Positions 16,201 through 24,451 of a stretch of DNA of 64,000 bases are shown here, in pieces (positions within the stretch are counted from its first letter, which is position 1; each line of letters starts with the position of its first letter). The DNA is from JBDGYW01 sp964518955 (GTDB lineage Bacteria; Gemmatimonadota; Gemmatimonadetes; Gemmatimonadales; GWC2-71-9). Position numbers and translations under genes: made by a program. Under the pieces are notes generated by a model, which saw only the letters and a list, made by a program, of their open reading frames with translations, was not told where the DNA came from and did no database searches. Where the stretch lies: contig CAZFHS010000031.1 of NCBI GenBank assembly GCA_964518955.1, positions 1 to 64,000 of the forward strand, written 5' to 3'.

Positions 16201-17780
16201 TGACCGCCCCTACCACCTGGGACCCAATCACCCTCGAAGTCTTCCGGAACCTCTTCTACTCGGCCGCCGAGGAGATGGGTGTGACGCTGTGCCGCACCTC
16301 GTTCTCGGCAAACATCAAGGAGCGGCGTGATTACTCTTGCGCCGTGTTCGACGGCGACGGCCACCTGGTTGCGCAGGGCGAGCACATGCCGGTGCACTTG
16401 GGATCGATGCCGCTATCGGTGGACGCGGCCATCGAGAGTGTGGAGATGGAACCGGGCGACATGGTCGTGCTGAACGACCCGTTCAGAGGTGGCACACACC
16501 TGCCCGACATCACCCTCGTGCAACCGATTTTCCTCGAAGGCGAGACCAAGCCGATCTTCTACGTCGCCAACCGGGCACATCATGCAGACGTGGGCGGGAT
16601 GACACCGGGCTCTATGCCTCTCGCCGAATCGGTGTTCCAGGAGGGAATCCGGATTCCGCCCGTGAAGCTCGTGCGGCGCGGCGAAGTCGTGCGCGACGTG
16701 ATGGACCTGATCCTGCTCAATGTGCGCACACCCGTGGAGCGTGAGGGAGATCTCACCGCGCAAATCGCCTCGAATCGAACGGGAGAGCGTCGGCTGCTTG
16801 CGATGGCCGAGAAGTACGGCGCGGATACAGTGACGGACTACATGCATCATCTGCAGGATTACACCGAGCGGATGACGCGCGACGCAATCAAGCAGATCCC
16901 CGATGGCAGCTATCGGTTCGAGGATTGCATGGACGACGACGGGCTTGGGAACGGTCCGCTCCCGATCGTCGTCACACTCACTGTCGAAGGCGATACGGCC
17001 AGGGTCGACTTCACCGGCACGACGGAGCAGGCCAAGGGAAGCGTGAACGCGATCTATGCAATCACTCTCTCGGCGGTCATGTACTGCTTCCGAGTGATCG
17101 TGCCGTTTGCGATTCCGTCGAACCACGGCACGCTCCGGCCGCTCGAGGTGATTGCGCCATTGGGAACGCTGGTTAACGCCAATCCTCCGGCACCGGTAGC
17201 CGGCGGCAACGTCGAGACCTCGCAGCGCATCGTCGACACTGTGCTTGGCGCACTGGCGCAGGCGATTCCCGACAAGATCCCGGCCGCCAGCAGCGGCACT
17301 ATGAACAACCTCACGCTCGGCGGCATCGATCCACGTACCGGAGAAGACTTCGCCTATTACGAAACGATTGCCGGCGGCATGGGTGCTCGGCCGAATTCCA
17401 ATGGCCTGGACGCGACGCACACCCACATGACCAACAGCCTCAACACGCCGATCGAGGCGTTGGAGCACATCTATCCGTTCAGGGTGCGGCGTTACGCGAT
17501 TCGACGCGGCTCGCACGGCGAAGGGAAGTTCCGCGGCGGCGACGGTGTGGTGCGGGAGGTAGAAGTTCTCTGCCCGGCGCAGGTGACGATTTTGAGCGAC
17601 AGACGGATCAATTCTCCGTATGGGTTAGGAGGGGGAGAAGAGGGAGGGGAGGGAGAGAACGTGTTGGTTGGTCCCGACGGCATCGAGCACGAGTTGCCAT
17701 CAAAGGCGAGCGTGTCGGTTGAGGCGGGGACGACGATCAGCGTGCGGACGCCTGGGGGCGGAGGGTTTGGGGAGGGTTGA
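16200..17780 (+). CDS. hyuB: Hydantoinase/oxoprolinase subunit B
   Basis: 526 residues of the HyuB family. The start ATG 16200-16202 overlaps the hyuA stop (TGATG). Motifs include WDPITLEVFRNLFYSAAEEMG, RTSFSANIKERRDYSCAVFD, HMPVHLGSMP, GDMVVLNDPFRGGTHLPDITLV, VANRAHHADVGG and the C-terminal YPFRVRRYAIRRGSHGEGKFRGGDGVVRE. Together with HyuA it would hydrolyse a cyclic imide or lactam with ATP. Near the C-terminus a purine-rich DNA stretch (17625-17660) encodes a Gly/Glu-rich turn (GLGGGEEGGEGE), probably a tolerated expansion. The frame is otherwise complete. Confidence 0.95.
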   Translation: MTAPTTWDPITLEVFRNLFYSAAEEMGVTLCRTSFSANIKERRDYSCAVFDGDGHLVAQGEHMPVHLGSMPLSVDAAIESVEMEPGDMVVLNDPFRGGTHLPDITLVQPIFLEGETKPIFYVANRAHHADVGGMTPGSMPLAESVFQEGIRIPPVKLVRRGEVVRDVMDLILLNVRTPVEREGDLTAQIASNRTGERRLLAMAEKYGADTVTDYMHHLQDYTERMTRDAIKQIPDGSYRFEDCMDDDGLGNGPLPIVVTLTVEGDTARVDFTGTTEQAKGSVNAIYAITLSAVMYCFRVIVPFAIPSNHGTLRPLEVIAPLGTLVNANPPAPVAGGNVETSQRIVDTVLGALAQAIPDKIPAASSGTMNNLTLGGIDPRTGEDFAYYETIAGGMGARPNSNGLDATHTHMTNSLNTPIEALEHIYPFRVRRYAIRRGSHGEGKFRGGDGVVREVEVLCPAQVTILSDRRINSPYGLGGGEEGGEGENVLVGPDGIEHELPSKASVSVEAGTTISVRTPGGGGFGEG

Positions 17781-17885
17781 TCCTAGATTGCAGATCGAGA
17801 CGATTTGAGATTGCAGATTGGTGGCGATGCGGAGGAGGGTTGAGGGCGGCGGGTTGACTCCGAGCTTCACGGAGAGAAGGAGACT

Positions 17886-19058
17886 ATGCCGAGGAGTACT
17901 ATCCCGATCGTAAGGGGATCCACGTTGAACCGCATTTGCCTATGCGCACTTGCCCTCTCCCTTCCGAACTTCATGGGATGTGCCGAAGGATCCGACACCA
18001 ACTCAGATCCAATGCCCGACATCTCCTCAGACCCCATCACTATTTCCGTCGATCCTGCCGTAGAACTGATCAGCATCATCTACCGGCTGGCCGGCATGCC
18101 CCAGTATGATTTGAGGGAACTGCCCGGATACATTGCCGATATCGAAGAACATTTCCGTCCCTTCCGAAATCACCGGGCAGTGGAAACGGCACGGGATCTA
18201 GCGGCAAGTCACAGGATCAACGGAAGCGCCCCCATGGCGCTGGCCGTGTACCTGACTTTCCCGGAACTCGAAGGTGAGGCACCTCTCGATCCTCCTCCTC
18301 CGGACCTGGATCATCGGTGGACCCCCGACATCATTGCCGAGTTCCTATCTGCGGTCAGAGACTTCGCCTCTGTTTCGTCTTTTTCGGAGTTCTACGCGAG
18401 CAGGAGCGAATATTACAACCTCTCCGTCGAGAGCCTCCGTTCCTCCCTCGAAGGGCACGACATCCTTCCGTGGCTCCAGGAGTTCTTCGGGAAGGAACCG
18501 GAGCGGTACGCCATCATCGTGGGCATGCAGCAGGGTTATGGTAACTACGGCCTCAGCACCACATCCGAGGATGGCTCGGTTGAATACATCTCCATTATGG
18601 GTGCAAACTCGCCGTCCATCTTCCGGAAGGTCCCCAGCTTCTCACAGTGGTGGTTCATCCCCACCGTGGTCCACGAGTTCGCCCACTCCTTCGTGAATCC
18701 GGCGGTCTACGCGACCGAGACCCTGCTCGAGGACGTTAGCGAAAGGCTCTATCCCTACCATCGAGCGAAGATGATGGAACAGGGCTATTCTACCTGGCAG
18801 CATATGGCCTTCGAGTACCTGGTCAGAGCCAGCGTCAACCGATACTTGCTGGAACACGAGGATGAGAATGGGTATCGCCGACGGATCGAGGCCGACCAGA
18901 ACCAGGGATTCCCCGGCATCATTCTCCTGACCGAGCGTCTGGCCGAATACGAGGAGAACCGAAACCTTTATCCGGACCTGGAGGCATTCATGCCACGGGT
19001 GGCGGGGTGCTTCGAGGAGATCCTTCGGACCTTGAGGGATGAGGGAGACCCGCGATGA
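17886..19058 (+). CDS. DUF4932 lipoprotein, putative metalloprotease
   Basis: 390 residues. A signal peptide with a plausible lipobox (ALSLPNFMGC, Cys about residue 32) suggests an outer- or inner-membrane lipoprotein. The mature part carries HEFAHSFVNP, an HExxH zinc-binding motif, and the surroundings match DUF4932 proteins (VGMQQGYGNYG, YRLAGMPQYD). AAGGAG precedes the ATG. Peptidase activity is inferred from the motif only. It stands alone on the plus strand between hyuB and the oppositely oriented kinase K4; a GC hairpin (19076-19093) lies between the convergent stops. Confidence 0.8.
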   Translation: MPRSTIPIVRGSTLNRICLCALALSLPNFMGCAEGSDTNSDPMPDISSDPITISVDPAVELISIIYRLAGMPQYDLRELPGYIADIEEHFRPFRNHRAVETARDLAASHRINGSAPMALAVYLTFPELEGEAPLDPPPPDLDHRWTPDIIAEFLSAVRDFASVSSFSEFYASRSEYYNLSVESLRSSLEGHDILPWLQEFFGKEPERYAIIVGMQQGYGNYGLSTTSEDGSVEYISIMGANSPSIFRKVPSFSQWWFIPTVVHEFAHSFVNPAVYATETLLEDVSERLYPYHRAKMMEQGYSTWQHMAFEYLVRASVNRYLLEHEDENGYRRRIEADQNQGFPGIILLTERLAEYEENRNLYPDLEAFMPRVAGCFEEILRTLRDEGDPR

Positions 19059-19075
19059 GCGCGAAGCGCGCCGAG

Positions 19076-19093
19076 CCGAGGGTTCATCCTCGG
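19076..19093. terminator. Weak hairpin between convergent genes
   Basis: CCGAGG and CCTCGG arms with a 6-nt loop lie between the DUF4932 gene and kinase K4. No clear U-tract follows on either strand, so termination is only a possibility. Confidence 0.3.
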
Positions 19094-19113
19094 AACCCAC
19101 GACGCGGAGGCAA

Positions 19114-21396
19114 TTAGACCTCGAACTCCTCCCATTCTTTCTTCACTCGCTCCATTAGGTCCTTGTATCGCCGCTCTCCTCGGATGTTTTCCAAAAATGG
19201 ATCGTGCTGTGCGAGCATTGGGTAGTTGATGAAGCCCGCGTTGATTGCAGCTTCCGTCCACTTCAGCGCCTCATCGGTCTCACGGAGCAGAGAAAACGCG
19301 CCTGCCAAGTAATGAGCAAAGGTTGGGTCCCGTTCGCTCGTTTTGACGAACTCGGGACTCATTACGCCAAAGGCGGCTTCCTCTTCCTGTTCGATTGCAT
19401 GTTTCAGCACCAGCGCCACTTTACACATCGCTTCATCTCGATCCAACCGCCCACTATCGTCCATAGTTGAGAGAGCAGCCTTGTGGTCACCGCTGTACAT
19501 GAGACCGGTAGCAAGGGCAAGCATGCTGTAAGGGACGTCGGGGTACATTTCGAACAACTTCTCAGCAAGCGGGACGACGCGATCGAATTCACCGGCGTAA
19601 AAGACCGCCAGGACTTGAACGACATTCGCAATGAAATCGAGCGGATCGATTTGAGCGAGCTTTTCACATAACGGAATCCCGGCAGAGGTCTTACCTGCGA
19701 GAAAATAGACACATATCAGACCCTCAATAGCAAACGCGTCGGCCGGTTCGGATGCCAAGGCCTTCTTGAAGTGTTGTGCCGATTGTTGCATATCACCTTC
19801 CAGATGACCTATCCAACCGCGAACCGCATGCGCATACGGAAGGTCGGGCGACAGCGCAAGTGCCCTGTCAACGCTTTCGTGAGCCTTGGCGAGATATTCC
19901 TCTTGTTCCGCACCAAGGTTCACTAGCTGCCAATACGCAAAACCCATGGTTGAATACAGCAGCGCATTGTCACCGATGATATCGACCGCGTTCTGAAGGA
20001 GCCGCAGAGCTTGGAGTGTCGACTCCACCGTGAATTTGAACACCTCAGCTCTGGCCTTTAGATGGCACTCGTACGCAGCGATGTTCTCGATCGGGCGCTC
20101 CGCAATCTTCTCTTCCTCCGCATCCGTGAGGCGTACCTTTAGCGCTTCAACGATGCCAAGGGACACCTCTTCCTGAAAATCAAAGACATTCTCGAGTGTT
20201 CCCGTATACTTGTCCGCCCAGAGGTGTACGTCGCTGCTCGCATCAATCAACTGAGCCGTAATGCGGAGACTATTACCCGCCTTTCGCACGCTACCTTCAA
20301 GCACATATCGGACGTTGAGTTCATTGGCAATCTCGGGGATCTTCTTGTTCGATCCCTTGAACGTCATCGCCGAACTACGTGATATGACTTGCAGAGCACC
20401 GACCATTGAAAGGTCCGAAATCACCTCCTCCGTCAGACCGTCGCTGAAGTACTCCTGCTCCGGATCCGGACTCAGATTCTCAAACGGAAGCACCACAATC
20501 GACTTCACCTCAGGCTCGGCTTCAGTCGGCTCAGCGAATAGCGCCTCCGAAAACGCCTTCGCCGACTCGAACCGATCCGCACGCGCCTTCCCTAGTGCTT
20601 TCGCAATTGCATTCGCCACCGGCTGAGGTACGCTAGATCGGACGGTGGTGATCGGCGGCGCAGGATCTGTTACGTGCTTCGCTAGTATCGCTTGCGGGTT
20701 GGAGGCGACAAACGGAGGATCCCCCGCCAGCATCTCATACAGAACGCACGCCAGCGAGTAGACGTCACTGCGTCCGTCGATGTCACGATCACCAGCCACT
20801 TGCTCTGGACTCATGTAGGCAGGTGTGCCGAGTGACATACCGGTCTCGGTCAAGCGGTCGCCGCCCGCCGACTTCACCGCCAGCGCGATTCCGAAGTCGG
20901 CGACCATCGCCTGGCCTTCGTGGAACAGGATGTTCTCTGGCTTGATGTCGCGGTGGACCACGTCGCGGCGGTGTGCGTAGTCGAGGGCGGCTGCTACCTG
21001 CCTGGTTACAGTGAGTGCGTCGTCGACAGAGAGCTGTTTCTCGCGGGTCAGTCGTTCGCGGAGTGTGTCGCCCTCGATGTACGGCATAACGTAGTACAGA
21101 AAGGCGGACGGTCGGACAGGCGGACAGGCGGACGGTTGCTCCACGGCAATTCCCGAATCCAGGAGCTGAAGGATGTTGGGATGGTTGAGGCTAGCTGCGA
21201 TCTCTATCTCACGTTGGAAACGTTCGGTGCCAAGCACAGCAGACAACTCGGGTCGCAGCACCTTCACCGCGACCTTGCGGCGGTGCTTTACATCCTCGGC
21301 AAGATACACGGTCGCCATGCCGCCCTGACCCAACTCGCGTTCAATCACATAGCGGTCCGACAAGACCTTGGGCAGATCGCCAAAGGAGTCACTCAT
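19114..21396 (-). CDS. Ser/Thr protein kinase K4 with TolB-like and TPR domains
   Basis: 760 residues. Kinase domain with ELGQGGMATVY, Lys45, HRDIKPENILF, DFG and GTPAYMSPEQ. The N-lobe loop between DSGIAVEQ and FLYYVMPY is a shorter repeat-encoded insert (PSACPPVRPSA). It is followed by the TolB-like domain (VLPFENLSPDPEQEYFSDGLTEE, ISRSSAMTFKGS), helical TPR segments, and the signature INYPMLAQHDPFLENIRGERRYKDLMERVKKEWEEFEV. ATG 21394-21396 lacks a Shine-Dalgarno; the shared CATCTTAGC block ends 5 nt upstream. Stands alone, downstream of the hicBA pair in the same orientation. Confidence 0.93.
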   Translation of the reverse strand: MSDSFGDLPKVLSDRYVIERELGQGGMATVYLAEDVKHRRKVAVKVLRPELSAVLGTERFQREIEIAASLNHPNILQLLDSGIAVEQPSACPPVRPSAFLYYVMPYIEGDTLRERLTREKQLSVDDALTVTRQVAAALDYAHRRDVVHRDIKPENILFHEGQAMVADFGIALAVKSAGGDRLTETGMSLGTPAYMSPEQVAGDRDIDGRSDVYSLACVLYEMLAGDPPFVASNPQAILAKHVTDPAPPITTVRSSVPQPVANAIAKALGKARADRFESAKAFSEALFAEPTEAEPEVKSIVVLPFENLSPDPEQEYFSDGLTEEVISDLSMVGALQVISRSSAMTFKGSNKKIPEIANELNVRYVLEGSVRKAGNSLRITAQLIDASSDVHLWADKYTGTLENVFDFQEEVSLGIVEALKVRLTDAEEEKIAERPIENIAAYECHLKARAEVFKFTVESTLQALRLLQNAVDIIGDNALLYSTMGFAYWQLVNLGAEQEEYLAKAHESVDRALALSPDLPYAHAVRGWIGHLEGDMQQSAQHFKKALASEPADAFAIEGLICVYFLAGKTSAGIPLCEKLAQIDPLDFIANVVQVLAVFYAGEFDRVVPLAEKLFEMYPDVPYSMLALATGLMYSGDHKAALSTMDDSGRLDRDEAMCKVALVLKHAIEQEEEAAFGVMSPEFVKTSERDPTFAHYLAGAFSLLRETDEALKWTEAAINAGFINYPMLAQHDPFLENIRGERRYKDLMERVKKEWEEFEV
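21103..21136. repeat. 8-bp tandem repeat inside kinase K4
   Basis: About four octamers of the GGCGGACN type encode the CPPVRPSA part of the K4 N-lobe loop. Same loop position as the arrays in K2 and K3 but with fewer units. Confidence 0.7.
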
Positions 21397-21401
21397 GGTG
21401 A

Positions 21402-21434
21402 GCTAAGATGTGGCTGCATTCAGCAGTGCGCTAG
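21402..21434 (-). promoter_or_regulatory. 33-nt bipartite element upstream of K4
   Basis: CTAGCG, 18 nt, then a CATCTTAGC block on the minus strand, ending 5 nt before the K4 ATG. Spacing is identical to the K3, K5 and decarboxylase-like gene copies. Putative promoter of a leaderless mRNA. Confidence 0.55.
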
Positions 21435-21482
21435 AGGAGATGATTGCAAATCGCGCGCTGGTACCAGTCGTTGAGCCTGGCG

Positions 21483-21701
21483 CTAGTCGACGATATCCTC
21501 GACGCGAAGAGTCGCATGCCTCAGAATCGCACGCAGAGTTCCTTTGGCCAGCGTTCTATGGTTGGGTACGGACAACCTCTTGTGCGGCGGGTCGAGATGC
21601 CGGAGGATGATGTGACTGCCACTCTGATGATCGACTTCGAACCCGTGCCGGCGCAGCCGCCTGACGAGTTCAGCCCCGCTGACCACAGGCAGGCGACTCA
21701 C
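21483..21701 (-). CDS. hicA: HicA-type toxin (mRNA interferase)
   Basis: 72 residues of the HicA/YcfA double-stranded RNA-binding fold: SGAELVRRLRRHGFEVDHQSGSHIILRH with the conserved catalytic His in the GSH motif, then LSVPNHRTLAKGTLRAILRHA. HicA cleaves mRNA when not bound by HicB. Start GTG at 21699-21701 overlaps the hicB stop (GTGA), so the two are co-translated with antitoxin first, the reverse of the commonest hicAB order. Inserted between kinases K4 and K5. Confidence 0.92.
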   Translation of the reverse strand: MSRLPVVSGAELVRRLRRHGFEVDHQSGSHIILRHLDPPHKRLSVPNHRTLAKGTLRAILRHATLRVEDIVD

Positions 21702-21928
21702 TTCACTTCCACCACCTCTTCGGACAGCCCAGGTGGTATTTCCTCACCGCGTTCCCTGAGACTAGCGAGGTATCCGGCTATTGCGTCCTTGATATTCGCG
21801 AGCGCCTGCTCTCGCGTGTGCCCCTGGCTCACACATCCTGGGAGGGAGGGAGCCTCTGCGACGAACACGCCATCTTCATCCCGTTCGATGAGCACCCTGT
21901 ATTGAGCAGCCACGCGGTCTCCAAACAT
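21698..21928 (-). CDS. hicB: HicB-type antitoxin
   Basis: 76 residues. The partial RNase H-like HicB domain is visible (YRVLIERDEDGVFVAEAPSLPGCVSQGHTREQALANIKDAIAGYLASL). No C-terminal DNA-binding domain follows, so autorepression by this short form is uncertain. It would neutralise the HicA toxin encoded immediately downstream with a 4-nt overlap. ATG at 21926-21928. Confidence 0.92.
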   Translation of the reverse strand: MFGDRVAAQYRVLIERDEDGVFVAEAPSLPGCVSQGHTREQALANIKDAIAGYLASLRERGEEIPPGLSEEVVEVK

Positions 21929-22059
21929 GAACAGACGATAATGACAATCTTGTGTGCGGCTAGCATCATTCTATCGCGAATATCATCAAATCTACTTGCA
22001 GCCGACAGAACGTGCTCGGCCTTAGTGTGATCTCTCGGGTTATGGGAAAGCGAGTCCCT

Positions 22060-24342
22060 TCACGCCTCGAACTCCTCCCACTCTTTCTTCACTCGCACCA
22101 TCAACCTCTGAAACCGTGTGTCATCACGGAGGTTTGCCAACAAGGGGTCCTGCTCGGCCATAAACGGATAGTTGATCCAGCCAATTTCCACGGCGTGTTC
22201 CAACCACCAGAGCGCGTCATCTGTACCACCCGCCAGCGCGAAGGCCGCCGCCGCAAAATACGACCACGTCGGCTCTCGGTAACACCACTCGTGGAACTCA
22301 GGTGTGAACTCCGTCCGGACGGCTTCCACATCGTCTTCGAGACCGTGTTTGACCAAACGCGTGAGCCTAATGTGCGCTTGGCCCGGTGCCAGAGCAGCAG
22401 CCTCGTCTGCAGCTGCGATGGCCTCCGCGCGCTGTCCGACCCACGCGAAGCCCCAGGCGCGATGGAATTGCATCTGAACCACTCGATCGGAACCCCCCGT
22501 GACCATCCTGCCCACGGCCTGCAGCCCCTCGTCGAACCGGCCGTTGAACCATGCCAGGTACACCGGAATGGCGTATGCCCAAACGTCGAGAGGCTCACGC
22601 TGGATATATCGCTCGGCAAGGGGGGCAGCCTCGTCCAGCTTCCCCGCGTACATGTACACGATCAACAGGCCCAGCAACGCCAGCGGCTCGCCCGGGTCAT
22701 CCTCTAACGCACGCTTGAGGTGGCCTATGGCCTCCGGCGACGGCCTTCCCGTTCGATACGCAAAGCCTGCCAGGCCCAAGAGAGAGCGCGCCTTGGCGCA
22801 AGCCGGGTCGAGCGCGAGCGCCTTCCGCGCCCACACCTCGCACTTGTCCAAGTTCTCGTCTATCCCAATCCCGATGTTTGCCAGCCAGAAGTGGGCATAG
22901 CTGCTGCCACAATTCAGCAGGGCGTTGTCACCAACTATACCGCGCGCCACCTCGAGCTGCCGCAGCGCATCCTTCACACCTTCTTCGGTCACGCGACCGA
23001 TCGCAGCGTTGGCCCTCAGGTACGCGTCGTATGCCCTCAAATCCTCGATTGCCCGCTCGCTCATCCGATGCCGTTCGACCTCGGTCAGCTGGACGCGCAG
23101 CTCCTCCACTATGGATTGCGACACCTGTTCCTGAATTGCGAACACGTCGTCGAGCATGCCGGTGTACTTCTCCGCCCACAAGTGCTCGTCGGTTTCCGCG
23201 TCGATCAACTGGGCCGTGATGCGGAGACTGTTGCCTGCCCGGCGCACACTACCTTCCAGCACATATCGGACTTTGAGGTCCCGGGCGATGGTCGGCACGT
23301 CCTTCTTCGAGTCTCTGAGTAGCATCGCGGATGTCCGGGAGATCACGCGAAGCGCACTCACCTTCGACAGGTCGGCAATAAGTTCTTCGGTGAGCCCGTC
23401 AGCGAAAAACGCGTTATCCGGATCCGGGCTCAGGTTCTCAAACGGCAGCACAACAATCGACTTCACCTCAGGTTCTGCATCCTCCGCCTCGGCAAATAGA
23501 GCCTCCGAAAACGCCTTCGCAGAATCGAATCGGTCCGCCCTAGCCTTGCCAAGTGCCTTGGCGATCGCAGTGGCCACCGGTTGAGACACGCTCGACCGGA
23601 CCGTAGTGATTGGCGGCGCAGGGTCCGTTACGTGCTTTGCGAGTATCGCCTGCGGATTGGAGGCGATGAAGGGCGGATCACCGGCAAGCATCTCGTACAA
23701 CACGCACGCAAGCGAATAGATGTCACTGCGACCATCGATGTCGGGGTCACCGGCAACCTGCTCGGGACTCATGTATGCAGGTGTGCCGAGTGACATGCCC
23801 GTTTCGGTCAACCGATCACCACCTGCCGACTTCACCGCAAGTGCGATACCAAAGTCGGCTACCATCGCCTGGCCTTCGTGGAAGAGAATGTTCTCCGGCT
23901 TGATGTCGCGGTGGACCACGTCGCGGCGGTGGGCATACTCGAGCGCACTGGCCACCTGCCTCGTGGTCTCCAATGCATCGTCAACGGGAAGCTGCTTTTC
24001 TCGGTTCAGACGCTCGCGAAGCGTGTCGCCTTCAACAAAAGGCATGACGTAGTAGAGGAACTCCTGCGGACTGCCACTCTGCCCCTCTGCAGCTCTGCCA
24101 CTGTCAAACAACTGCAGGATATTCGGGTGACTCAACCTGGCAGTGACCTTGATCTCGTTGAGAAACCGCTCGCCGCCCAGCACGGCGGCCAACTCCGGCC
24201 GCAAGACCTTCACCGCCACCTTCCGTTCGTGCTTCACATCCTCGGCCAGATAGACCGTCGCCATCCCACCGGAGCCGAGTTCGCGCTCGATGGCGTAGCG
24301 GGAGGAAAGAGCGGATTTCAACCGATCAAAGGTGTCGCTCAT
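22060..24342 (-). CDS. Ser/Thr protein kinase K5 with TolB-like and TPR domains
   Basis: 760 residues. Kinase domain with ELGSGGMATVY, Lys45, HRDIKPENILF, DFG and GTPAYMSPEQ. The loop after DSG is GRAAEGQSGSPQE, encoded by CTCTGCNN octamers. TolB-like domain VLPFENLSPDPDNAFFADGLTEELIADLSKVSALRVISRTSAM, then TPR segments and the signature INYPFMAEQDPLLANLRDDTRFQRLMVRVKKEWEEFEA. Its last ~120 codons are nearly identical to the K7 pseudogene. ATG 24340-24342, no Shine-Dalgarno, shared CATCTTAGC block 5 nt upstream. 109 nt downstream of the start of K5 towards K6 there is no other gene. Confidence 0.93.
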   Translation of the reverse strand: MSDTFDRLKSALSSRYAIERELGSGGMATVYLAEDVKHERKVAVKVLRPELAAVLGGERFLNEIKVTARLSHPNILQLFDSGRAAEGQSGSPQEFLYYVMPFVEGDTLRERLNREKQLPVDDALETTRQVASALEYAHRRDVVHRDIKPENILFHEGQAMVADFGIALAVKSAGGDRLTETGMSLGTPAYMSPEQVAGDPDIDGRSDIYSLACVLYEMLAGDPPFIASNPQAILAKHVTDPAPPITTVRSSVSQPVATAIAKALGKARADRFDSAKAFSEALFAEAEDAEPEVKSIVVLPFENLSPDPDNAFFADGLTEELIADLSKVSALRVISRTSAMLLRDSKKDVPTIARDLKVRYVLEGSVRRAGNSLRITAQLIDAETDEHLWAEKYTGMLDDVFAIQEQVSQSIVEELRVQLTEVERHRMSERAIEDLRAYDAYLRANAAIGRVTEEGVKDALRQLEVARGIVGDNALLNCGSSYAHFWLANIGIGIDENLDKCEVWARKALALDPACAKARSLLGLAGFAYRTGRPSPEAIGHLKRALEDDPGEPLALLGLLIVYMYAGKLDEAAPLAERYIQREPLDVWAYAIPVYLAWFNGRFDEGLQAVGRMVTGGSDRVVQMQFHRAWGFAWVGQRAEAIAAADEAAALAPGQAHIRLTRLVKHGLEDDVEAVRTEFTPEFHEWCYREPTWSYFAAAAFALAGGTDDALWWLEHAVEIGWINYPFMAEQDPLLANLRDDTRFQRLMVRVKKEWEEFEA
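24071..24103. repeat. 8-bp tandem repeat (CTCTGCNN family) inside kinase K5
   Basis: Four imperfect octamers encode the RAAEGQSG loop of K5 at the same codon position as the array in K1. Confidence 0.7.
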
Positions 24343-24347
24343 GGTTC

Positions 24348-24380
24348 GCTAAGATGCGATAGGTGTACGGCAAACGCCAG
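24348..24380 (-). promoter_or_regulatory. 33-nt bipartite element upstream of K5
   Basis: CTGGCG, 18 nt, CATCTTAGC on the minus strand, ending 5 nt before the K5 ATG. It keeps the spacing of the K3 and K4 copies with one mismatch in the first block. Confidence 0.5.
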
Positions 24381-24451
24381 TGCGGTATGCAGCCGCAGTG
24401 GCGGCCATGGTGCAACGTTTCCAAGAGCCGTATTGCAGTGACTTCGGCGGG